From: JAHJRN01 sp043805355 | GTDB lineage: Bacteria; Patescibacteriota; Patescibacteriia; 2-12-FULL-60-25 | DNA: 5,803 nucleotides | Direction: 5' to 3' | Assembly: GCA_043805355.1 (NCBI GenBank) | Contig: JAZDIB010000015.1 | Location: 1 to 5,803, forward strand | In this document: positions 1 to 5,047 of the stretch, piece by piece | Numbering within the stretch: the first letter of the stretch is position 1 | How the letters are laid out: every line of letters begins with the position of its first letter | The notes under the pieces: generated by a model | Databases searched by the model: none | What the model was told of the DNA's origin: nothing | The model's input: only the letters and a program-made list of their open reading frames with translations | Program-made: the position numbers and the translations under genes

Positions 1-21
1 CCGCTGTTCGACCTGAAATGA
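1..21 (+). CDS. possible 3' end of an upstream gene
   Basis: Reading from base 1, the frame gives PLFDLK followed by TGA at 19-21, which overlaps the ATG at 18-20 in the ATGA arrangement common between co-translated genes. Another frame gives a stop TGA at 14-16. Either could be the tail of an upstream gene in the same operon as the MEMO-type gene. Six codons are far too few to identify a product, so this is only a positional suggestion. Confidence 0.25.
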   Translation, partial: PLFDLK

Positions 22-944
22 CGCGTCGGCTCGTCTGGGGGCTCGCCCTCGTCGTCGTCATCGCGACAGTCGTATTGACGTCGACGCTGTCGGGACCGTC
101 GGCGCCTACATCGGACGCCCCATCGACGCCTGATATCCCCGACCCGACCGCCCTCGCGACCGACATGGTCCCGCTCCAGACGCTCATGGAAGGGCTCTAC
201 GCGACAGAACAGCATCCCGACCGCGCACCGGCCTGCCGTCCATTCGGCGTCGTCGTCCCCCATCATCTCGTCGCATCGGAGGCGATCGTGACCGGCCTCC
301 AAGAACTCGTGGGGCAGGGTATCACGGACATCCTCCTCGTCTCACCGGGCCACTTCGACGCGTGCCCGACCTTACTCTGCACGTCGAACGTCGTATTCCG
401 GACCGCGTATGGCGAGACGTCCGCCTCGCCGAAGACCGTGCAAGGCCTGCTCGCGTCCCCGCTCGTGACGGACGGGGCGGACGTGTTCCAGCGTGAGCAT
501 GGCGTCACCGCGGTCGTCCCATTCATCGCGTATCTCCTCCCGGACGTGACGGTCACGCCGCTCCTCATCTCGATGACGAGTGGATGGAAGACGCGACGTC
601 AGGACCTGCTCGATACCGTCTCGGGCGTCATCGGCGACACGACCGCCATCGTCGTCAGCAGCGATTTCTCGCACTACCTGACGTTATCGGAAGCGGACGA
701 CCGGGATGCGGAGACGGCCGCGACCATCCTCTCGGGAAACCTCGATGGCATCGCGGAACTGCAGCAGCCGGACCAGTCCGATTGTCCCGCGTGCCTCTGG
801 CTCGCCTCTGCGCTCGCCGCAGAACGTGACGCCTCCGTCCCGGGCATCCTCATGCACTCCAACTCCGCGACGATCCTGAATGACGAGACCATCCCAGAAA
901 CCACGAGCCACTTCGCGATGCGGTGGTGCCGCAGCGAAAAATAA
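18..944 (+). CDS. MEMO-family protein (AmmeMemoRadiSam system protein B type), membrane-anchored or secreted
   Basis: Product of 308 aa. MEMO-family proteins share the fold of LigB-type extradiol dioxygenases; their reaction in bacteria is not settled. Family landmarks appear in order: PHH at 81-83 (the PHAG metal-site histidine), SPGHF at 109-113 (usually GPSHH), EHGVTAVVPF at 160-169 (usually EHSxExQLPF), SSDFSHY at 214-220, and a cysteine pair C256/C259 where the family has its conserved C before the last helix. Residues 5-22 are a strongly hydrophobic stretch after MTRR, then a Ser/Thr/Pro-rich linker to about residue 45. This indicates a signal anchor or signal peptide with the domain outside the cytoplasm, whereas most family members lack one. 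No clear Shine-Dalgarno site precedes ATG 18 and the frame is open to the window edge, but the N-terminus makes 18 a sensible start. The secreted protein gene follows after 16 nt. Confidence 0.85.
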   Translation: MTRRLVWGLALVVVIATVVLTSTLSGPSAPTSDAPSTPDIPDPTALATDMVPLQTLMEGLYATEQHPDRAPACRPFGVVVPHHLVASEAIVTGLQELVGQGITDILLVSPGHFDACPTLLCTSNVVFRTAYGETSASPKTVQGLLASPLVTDGADVFQREHGVTAVVPFIAYLLPDVTVTPLLISMTSGWKTRRQDLLDTVSGVIGDTTAIVVSSDFSHYLTLSEADDRDAETAATILSGNLDGIAELQQPDQSDCPACLWLASALAAERDASVPGILMHSNSATILNDETIPETTSHFAMRWCRSEK

Positions 945-960
945 GGTATTCTCGGCAAAT

Positions 961-2151
961 ATGAAACGCTTCCTCATCACCCTCGTCATCGTGGCCACGT
1001 CCGGTCTGCTTGGGGCATCTTCCCGAGCGGAAACGACGGCGTACAACCAGGACACCCAGACATGCGGAGCCTACACGTTCGAAGTGACGCGTCTCGTCGA
1101 CGGCTTCTTCTTCCGGGTCACGGACGGCACGCGCCTCCGCACGATCTTCCACCGGGATCCTTACCAGCCATCGAGCGTCTATTCCAATACGTCAGCCGTC
1201 GTGGCCTCGTGTACCACAGACGGTGCTTTGGCCATCGTCGACTCCCATAGCGCGAAATATTCCATCCAAAAGACGATCAGTCTCCTCGATCCGCGTCTCG
1301 ATCCGCTCCAAATCAAGCAGTTCGGGTCCCAGACGACGGTCCAACGTTTTGGGGACCTGCAAGATGCGGTCACGACCATCCCGGCTGAACGAGCGACGGA
1401 CGTGGCGAATCTCCTCGCCATGCCGACCATGCCCTGGACCATCGACCGGACCGGGCTCGTCGGCAAGAAGCGGGTCGCGCCTGAGGCGTCGAATATCCTC
1501 AACGATCGTAGCTTTTTCGTGCACGACGGCGGAGACGGCATCGAGCGGCGCCTCGCCGACTCGAACTGGAACTCCACGATGGCCGTCGATTCGGTCGTGA
1601 CGGACACGGGAATCGCGTATGTCCTCTACGTGAAACATTTCGCGGCGTCGGACACGCCGACGTCGACCTCTCCCTCCGTGCAATACGTCATCGAACGCTC
1701 GGGTGACGGCCGTCGGGTGCTCATCCCCGTCCCGCACGTCGCCGACGACTGGAAGAACTATTCCAACCTATGGACCTCCGGAGGCGTCAGGCTCGTGACG
1801 ACGTCCGGCGACGATGCCGCGCTCCTGGTCGGCACTCGCGTCACGATGGTCACGGGCCAGACGTCGTTCGTCGATGCTCTCGACCCCGCGACCTCGACCG
1901 CCGTGGTCGACTACGCGTCGATCCATGACTATGTCCAGATGACGGGTCTCTACGTCGCCGCGGAACGCGACGGACTGGTCCTTCGCAGTTTCTACCTCAA
2001 GAAACCGATGCTCCTGCACGGCCTGACCGGCACATCGTTCGTCCTCGACTGGTATCGCATCGGGCCACTTGAGAAGGACGGCACACGGAAGGTCTGGTAC
2101 GGGTTCACCGCAAACGGCGCGACCCAGACATGGCAGGCCATCGTCCGATAA
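961..2151 (+). CDS. secreted protein of unknown family
   Basis: Product of 396 aa that I do not recognise. Starting at ATG 961 gives a classical Sec signal peptide: MKR, a hydrophobic core at 4-18, and a likely cleavage after SSRA (residue 23). An upstream in-frame ATG at 880 would bury this signal inside the protein and overlap the previous gene by 65 bases, so it is rejected. The mature protein has only two cysteines, C35 and C84, which could form a disulfide. The rest is rich in Thr, Ser, Val and Asp with many short beta-type stretches and no membrane segment after the signal, which suggests a beta-rich extracytoplasmic domain. No catalytic motif is evident. AAGG at 943-946 lies about 14 nt before the start, too far for a good ribosome site. 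The 16-nt gap from the MEMO-type gene suggests co-transcription. Confidence 0.8.
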   Translation: MKRFLITLVIVATSGLLGASSRAETTAYNQDTQTCGAYTFEVTRLVDGFFFRVTDGTRLRTIFHRDPYQPSSVYSNTSAVVASCTTDGALAIVDSHSAKYSIQKTISLLDPRLDPLQIKQFGSQTTVQRFGDLQDAVTTIPAERATDVANLLAMPTMPWTIDRTGLVGKKRVAPEASNILNDRSFFVHDGGDGIERRLADSNWNSTMAVDSVVTDTGIAYVLYVKHFAASDTPTSTSPSVQYVIERSGDGRRVLIPVPHVADDWKNYSNLWTSGGVRLVTTSGDDAALLVGTRVTMVTGQTSFVDALDPATSTAVVDYASIHDYVQMTGLYVAAERDGLVLRSFYLKKPMLLHGLTGTSFVLDWYRIGPLEKDGTRKVWYGFTANGATQTWQAIVR

Positions 2152-2170
2152 CACGACGTGACGAAGAGAT

Positions 2171-2203
2171 ACGAACACCTGACCGGTGTTCGTTTCGTTG
2201 TTG
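2171..2203 (+). terminator. likely Rho-independent terminator after the secreted-protein gene
   Basis: ACGAACACC at 2171-2179 and GGTGTTCGT at 2185-2193 form a perfect 9-bp stem around the 5-nt loop TGACC. The 3' side runs into a T-rich but interrupted stretch (TTCGTTGTTG). It lies 20 nt after the stop at 2151 and before the next gene, the expected place for a terminator. The imperfect T tract leaves a protein-binding operator for yvcK as an alternative. Confidence 0.5.
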
Positions 2204-2229
2204 ATGGATGCCCCCGACCTCTGTACCCT
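2201..2229 (+). promoter_or_regulatory. candidate promoter of the yvcK-like gene
   Basis: TTGATG at 2201-2206 and TACCCT at 2224-2229 are separated by 17 bases. They match the sigma-70 consensus at 4 of 6 and 3 of 6 positions, including the key T, A and final T of the -10 box. Transcription would begin near 2236, right at ATG 2238, giving a leaderless message. The placement after a probable terminator supports a promoter here; the boxes themselves are weak. Confidence 0.3.
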
Positions 2230-2237
2230 CTCCGTAT

Positions 2238-3245
2238 ATGGATACGACCAGCGTCCCTGTCGTCGAGGCATCACGTCCCCGCATCACCGTCCTCGGCGGC
2301 GGGACCGGCACGTTCACCGTGCTCTCCGGGCTCAAGACCTTCCCCGTGGACCTCGCGGCCGTTGTCTCGAGCGCGGATGACGGCGGCTCGACCGGCGTCC
2401 TGCGCGACGAGCTCGGCGTGCTTCCGCCCGGCGACATCCGCCAGTGCCTCGTGGCGCTCTCGTCGGCCGACGAGATCATGCGCCGCGTCTTCAACTACCG
2501 CTTCACACGCGGCCCGTTCAACGGCCATCCGCTCGGCAACATCTTCATGTCCGCGCTCGAGGACCTCTGCGGCAATCCCATCGAGGCCGTGCGCCAGGCG
2601 CATCAGATCCTCCGCGTGCGCGGCCGCGTCATCCCCGTCTCCGCGACGGCGTCGAACCTGTACGCCCAGCTGACGGACAAGACGGTCGTGCGCGGCGAGC
2701 ACGCCATCGACGAACCGACCGGGGAACGCGCCGCCATTGAGGCCTGCTTCCTCGACCCGCGGGTGGACGCGAACCCCGACGCGCTGGACGCCATCCGCGA
2801 CGCGGACATCCTCGTCATGGGTCCCGGGGACCTGTTCACGAGCCTCATCCCGGTCCTGCTCGTGGACGGCGTGGCCCAGGCCGTCGCGGAATGCCGCGGC
2901 CGTCGCGTCCTCGTGATGAACCTCATGACCAAGCGCGGCCAGACCGACGGATACACCGCGCGGATGTTCGTCGAGACGGTCGAACGCTATCTCGCACCAG
3001 GCCGCATCGACGCCGTCGTCCTGAACGCCGAACGTCCGCCGCAGGACATCCTCGAACGGTACGCCACGGTCGGCGAGCATCCGCTCGTGGACGACTTCCC
3101 CGCCGACGACCCGCGCGCCGTCCGCGCCCCGCTCATTTCGGACCGTATCGCGAAGCAGACCGCCGGCGACACCCTCCGCCGCAGCGTCCTCCGCCACGAC
3201 GCGGACAAACTCGCAAAGACGATCACGGGACTGCTCCCCGCCTGA
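2238..3245 (+). CDS. yvcK: YvcK/CofD-like protein (gluconeogenesis factor family)
   Basis: Product of 335 aa. The YvcK family is related to CofD; in Gram-positive bacteria it binds UDP-GlcNAc and links carbon supply to cell-wall synthesis in the cytoplasm. Diagnostic motifs appear in order: LGGGTGTF at 19-26, SSADDGGSTG at 44-53, LPPGDIRQC at 62-70, GHPLGNIF at 97-104, MGPGDLFTSLIP at 194-205 (usually GPGSLYTSIIP) and NLMTKRGQTDGYT at 228-240. CofD itself (lactyl transfer to F420 precursors) is less likely because of the SADDGGSTG form and the NLMT..TDGYT block. An in-frame ATG at 2208 would add ten residues (MPPTSVPSPY) but would overlap the candidate promoter; 2238 puts 15 residues before the glycine-rich loop and is preferred. 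Neither start has a Shine-Dalgarno site. The stop TGA 3243-3245 overlaps the first bases of the repeat block. Confidence 0.9.
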   Translation: MDTTSVPVVEASRPRITVLGGGTGTFTVLSGLKTFPVDLAAVVSSADDGGSTGVLRDELGVLPPGDIRQCLVALSSADEIMRRVFNYRFTRGPFNGHPLGNIFMSALEDLCGNPIEAVRQAHQILRVRGRVIPVSATASNLYAQLTDKTVVRGEHAIDEPTGERAAIEACFLDPRVDANPDALDAIRDADILVMGPGDLFTSLIPVLLVDGVAQAVAECRGRRVLVMNLMTKRGQTDGYTARMFVETVERYLAPGRIDAVVLNAERPPQDILERYATVGEHPLVDDFPADDPRAVRAPLISDRIAKQTAGDTLRRSVLRHDADKLAKTITGLLPA

Positions 3246-3278
3246 ACCTCCCCTGGCCCCACCTTGGCAAGGAGGGGA
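3244..3278 (+). repeat. 35-bp palindromic repeat, copy A (forward)
   Basis: The unit reads GAACCTCCCC, three variable bases (TGG), CCCCACCTT, three loop bases (GGC), then AAGGAGGGGA. The inner arms at 3257-3265 and 3269-3277 form a 9-bp stem with one A-A mismatch; copies B and C have T instead of A at this spot. The unit starts inside the yvcK stop codon. The core resembles the anti-Shine-Dalgarno sequence joined to its complement. Confidence 0.85.
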
Positions 3279-3289
3279 ATGTTTCGGAG

Positions 3290-3324
3290 TCCCCTCCTTC
3301 ATAAGGAGGGGTGCGGGGAGGTTC
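3290..3324 (-). repeat. 35-bp palindromic repeat, copy B (reverse)
   Basis: Read on the minus strand it is GAACCTCCCC, GCA, CCCCTCCTT, ATG, AAGGAGGGGA, identical to copies A and C outside the two variable triplets except for the mismatch in A. On the plus strand the stem is 3291-3299 with 3303-3311 and loop CAT, a perfect 9-bp hairpin. Copies A and B point towards each other across an 11-bp spacer, so 3244-3324 as a whole can fold into a long imperfect hairpin, the layout of a REPIN. Confidence 0.85.
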
Positions 3325-3368
3325 CGGCACATCTTGCGTCATTCCGACGATGTGGTAGCGGTGGATGT

Positions 3369-3761
3369 ATGACGATCCTCTACAACGTCTCTCATCAGCG
3401 CGAACGACGCCGTCGCCTTCGGAACGACATGCCGGAACCTGAACGGCGAATCTGGTTTCACCTTAAAGGCGGCCAACTCGGCATAAAATTCCGTAGGCAA
3501 TTCGGCATCGGTCCGTATATCGTCGATTTCTATTGTCGTGAAGCTCGTCTGGCAATCGAAATCGATGGAGACTCGCATTTCACGGATGATGCTCAAAGAT
3601 ACGACGCCCATCGTACCAGGTTCATCCGCCACACAGGAATCGACATTATCCGCTTCACGAACAAGGACATCGCGGATACCATGCAGGGCGTCATCGAGAG
3701 AATCCAAGACCGTTTACGGAAACGTATCCGATCAGAACCTCCCCTAACCCCTCCTTCGTAA
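3369..3761 (+). CDS. DUF559 family endonuclease-like protein (Vsr-type PD-(D/E)XK fold)
   Basis: Product of 130 aa, typical for the family. Signature segments: LYN near the start, RLRNDMPEPERRIW at 16-29, FRRQFGIGPYIVDFYC at 41-56, LAIEIDGDSH at 61-70, and GIDIIRFTNKDI at 90-101. D53, E64 and D66 are the likely metal-binding acidic residues, by analogy with Vsr mismatch endonucleases and other PD-(D/E)XK nucleases. The biological substrate of DUF559 proteins is unknown. Start 3369 is chosen because family members begin just before LYN; the frame is open upstream through copy B (TTG 3264, ATG 3279), but that would translate repeat DNA. GGTGG at 3360-3364 is a weak ribosome site. Residues 123-130 (EPPLTPPS) and the stop are encoded by copy C. 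The gene looks like a small mobile or repeat-associated cargo gene. Confidence 0.85.
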   Translation: MTILYNVSHQRERRRRLRNDMPEPERRIWFHLKGGQLGIKFRRQFGIGPYIVDFYCREARLAIEIDGDSHFTDDAQRYDAHRTRFIRHTGIDIIRFTNKDIADTMQGVIERIQDRLRKRIRSEPPLTPPS

Positions 3762-3769
3762 GGAGGGGA
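3735..3769 (+). repeat. 35-bp palindromic repeat, copy C (forward)
   Basis: GAACCTCCCC, TAA, CCCCTCCTT, loop CGT, AAGGAGGGGA. The stem 3748-3756 with 3760-3768 is a perfect 9 bp. It contains the nuclease stop codon (TAA 3759-3761), and AAGGAGG at 3760-3766 is the Shine-Dalgarno site for the following gene. Confidence 0.9.
3760..3768 (+). promoter_or_regulatory. repeat-borne ribosome binding site of the zincin-like gene, inside a hairpin
   Basis: AAGGAGGGG is a strong Shine-Dalgarno sequence 9 nt before ATG 3778. It is fully paired with CCCCTCCTT at 3748-3756 when the repeat folds. Ribosomes that end translation of the nuclease at 3759-3761 would sit on this stem and open it, so the two genes may be translationally coupled. 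Confidence 0.6.
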
Positions 3770-3777
3770 ATCGAAAC

Positions 3778-4170
3778 ATGAATCGCTCAACATTCATCCG
3801 TCACGTCGAACGTGCGGTCGCAGACCTAGACGTGTCGTTCCCCGGCATCCTGAAGAACGTCGCAGTCTGCGTGGAGGATGAGCCGGATGAAACGACGCTC
3901 GCGGAACAGGGGCTCGGGCCCGACGAGACGCTTCTTGGCCTCTACGACGGAATCCCGACGACCGAGCGGTCGTACGAGGAAGGCTGGATGATGCCGGACA
4001 AGGTGACGCTCTATCTCCTGCCCATCCTCGACGAGGCGGAAGAGGACGGACGTCCCATCGAAGACGTTATCCGCGACGTGGTGTGGTATGAGGTCGCGCA
4101 CCATCTCGGGCTCGACGAGGATCGGGCCGATGCGGTCGAACGGCGGCGTCGCGGCGACGGGAACGCCTGA
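3778..4170 (+). CDS. zincin-like metallopeptidase family protein (PF06262 type) with altered HExxH motif
   Basis: Product of 130 aa, the usual size of these minimal zincins. Family landmarks: FIRHVERAVADL at 6-17, LKNVAVCVEDEPD at 25-37, LLGLYDGIP at 52-60, MMPDKVTLYLLPIL at 71-84, and the active-site helix at 102-113 followed by an acidic segment. The motif should be HExxHxxG, but the sequence reads YEVAHHLG: Y104, E105, H108, G111. The first zinc ligand is thus tyrosine (codon TAT at 4087-4089, one transition from CAT), so zinc binding and peptidase activity are doubtful. It may be an inactive homologue, a recent mutation or a base-call error. Start 3778 is fixed by the strong Shine-Dalgarno site in copy C. 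The DUF817 gene follows after 3 nt, so the two are probably co-translated. The cellular role of the family is unknown. Confidence 0.85.
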   Translation: MNRSTFIRHVERAVADLDVSFPGILKNVAVCVEDEPDETTLAEQGLGPDETLLGLYDGIPTTERSYEEGWMMPDKVTLYLLPILDEAEEDGRPIEDVIRDVVWYEVAHHLGLDEDRADAVERRRRGDGNA

Positions 4171-4173
4171 CGC

Positions 4174-4983
4174 ATGACGATGCCCGCGTTTTTGAAGGAA
4201 TTCCTCGTCTTCGGCCTCAAGCAGGCGCGTGCCGCCGTGTTCGCGGGGTCGTTCTTCGTCCTGCTCTTCGCCTCGCAGCATCTCCCGCTCGGTCCACTCG
4301 CACGGTACGACTTCCTGTTCCTGGCCGCCCTCGCGCTCCAGGTCGTCCTCTACCTCACGCGCATCGAGACGAAGGATGAGATCAAGACCATCGCGCTCTT
4401 TCACGTGCTCGGCCTCCTGCTCGAGATCTACAAGACCGACCCGCGCATCGGTTCCTGGGCGTATCCCGAGGCTGGTCTCCTCAAGATCCACACGGTCCCT
4501 CTCTACAGCGGATTCATGTATGCGGCCGTCGGGAGCTACATCAGCCAATCCTGGCGCGTCATGAAGCTCGAGATCGCGGGGAACGTCGACCACATCGCGG
4601 CCGGCCTCCTCGCCATCGCCATCTACGTGAACTTCTTCACGAACCACTTCCTGCCGGACATCCGCTGGTTCCTCATTCTCGCCGTGTTTTTCATCTACCG
4701 GAAGGCATGGGTCCGGTTCACGGTCACGGACAGGATTCGCCGCATCCCGCTCGCCGTCTCGTTCTTCCTCATCGCGTTCTTCATCTGGGTCGCGGAGAAC
4801 GTCTCGACGTACTACGGCGCGTGGAAATACCCGTACCAGCTCACGACCTGGAACATGGTCTCCTGGCACAAGATCACGTCGTGGTACCTGCTCGTCATCA
4901 TCAGCTTCATCCTCATCGCGAACCTCAAGAGACTGAAGGGACGGCGGACATCCAAGAACCCCGAATCACGGGACGACGATTGA
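4174..4983 (+). CDS. DUF817 family integral membrane protein (YoaT-like)
   Basis: Product of 269 aa of unknown function in the cytoplasmic membrane. About eight hydrophobic segments are visible, near residues 18-36, 45-62, 72-87, 105-123, 141-156, 163-177, 191-208 and 236-252. Family-typical blocks are EIYKTDPRIGSWAYPE at 84-99, VPLYSGFMYAAVGSYI at 108-123, and WVAENVSTYYGAWKYP at 205-220 followed by WHKITSWYLL at 231-240. The conserved polar residues within membrane segments (E84, Y111, E208, H232) suggest a binding site or enzymatic role, but none is established. A basic and charged tail (KRLKGRRTSKNPESRDDD) ends the protein. ATG 4174 lies 3 nt after the zincin stop; ATG 4180 is an alternative. 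The Shine-Dalgarno match is weak (GGGA about 11 nt upstream), in line with coupling to the previous gene. Confidence 0.85.
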   Translation: MTMPAFLKEFLVFGLKQARAAVFAGSFFVLLFASQHLPLGPLARYDFLFLAALALQVVLYLTRIETKDEIKTIALFHVLGLLLEIYKTDPRIGSWAYPEAGLLKIHTVPLYSGFMYAAVGSYISQSWRVMKLEIAGNVDHIAAGLLAIAIYVNFFTNHFLPDIRWFLILAVFFIYRKAWVRFTVTDRIRRIPLAVSFFLIAFFIWVAENVSTYYGAWKYPYQLTTWNMVSWHKITSWYLLVIISFILIANLKRLKGRRTSKNPESRDDD

Positions 4984-5009
4984 CGAATGGGCTGGAATGG
5001 GGCTATATG
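4980..5009 (+). promoter_or_regulatory. candidate promoter of the last gene
   Basis: TTGACG (4980-4985, 5 of 6 to consensus) and TATATG (5004-5009, 4 of 6) are 18 bases apart. Transcription would start near 5016, leaving a leader of about 30 nt before ATG 5048. The -35 box overlaps the stop codon of the DUF817 gene. This is the best sigma-70-like pair I see in the window. Confidence 0.45.
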
Positions 5010-5019
5010 TCTTCAGTGT

Positions 5020-5041
5020 CCTTTTTGCGACATGAAAGAGG
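5020..5041 (+). promoter_or_regulatory. hairpin that can hide the ribosome binding site of the last gene
   Basis: CCTTTTT at 5020-5026 can pair with AAAGAGG at 5035-5041 (seven pairs, one G-U) around the 8-nt loop GCGACATG. GAGG at 5038-5041 is the Shine-Dalgarno core, 6 nt before ATG 5048. The stem is AU-rich and would be only moderately stable, so it could tune translation by temperature or simply be chance. Confidence 0.35.
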
Positions 5042-5047
5042 CAGATA

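Larger units (their letters stand above)
3279..3779 (+). mobile_element. putative compact element: inverted repeats flanking a DUF559 nuclease gene
   Basis: Copies B (3290-3324) and C (3735-3769) form inverted repeats of 35 bp around the nuclease gene, differing only in two triplets. The match continues outward: ATGTTTCG at 3279-3286 is the reverse complement of CGAAACAT at 3772-3779, with a 1-nt length difference between. The enclosed DNA is less GC-rich than its surroundings (28 of 60 bases in 3541-3600). No clear target-site duplication is visible. Whether it moves is inference; the repeat could also be a host-wide palindrome that the gene only happens to lie beside. Confidence 0.4.

Noticed and set aside
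923..952. Promoter with TATTCT as a -10 box before the secreted-protein gene
   Set aside because: TATTCT is well placed at 947-952, but no -35-like box is found 16-18 nt upstream and the gene is probably co-transcribed with its neighbour.
880..960. Upstream start for the secreted-protein gene
   Set aside because: It overlaps the MEMO-type gene by 65 bases and would place the signal peptide at residues 28-50, which makes no biological sense.
2271..3332. Antisense open frame of 353 codons
   Set aside because: It mirrors the yvcK-like gene, starts across the repeat block and shows no domain; open antisense frames of this size are common in GC-rich genes.
3334..3362. Promoter for the nuclease gene starting with TTGCGT
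   Set aside because: No acceptable -10 box occurs at 16-18 nt spacing (TAGCGG lacks the final T).
3264..3368. Earlier start (TTG 3264 or ATG 3279) for the nuclease
   Set aside because: The extra 30-35 residues are translated repeat DNA. ATG 3279 does have AAGGAGG just upstream, but with only 3 nt of spacing, and the family normally begins at the LYN segment.
3244..3769. CRISPR array
   Set aside because: The copies alternate in orientation, spacing is 11 bp and then 410 bp, and a coding gene fills the larger gap.
3826..4869. Antisense open frame of 347 codons
   Set aside because: It lies opposite the well-supported zincin-like and DUF817 genes and its product is a low-complexity run of D, E, R and V typical of the complement of high-GC coding DNA.
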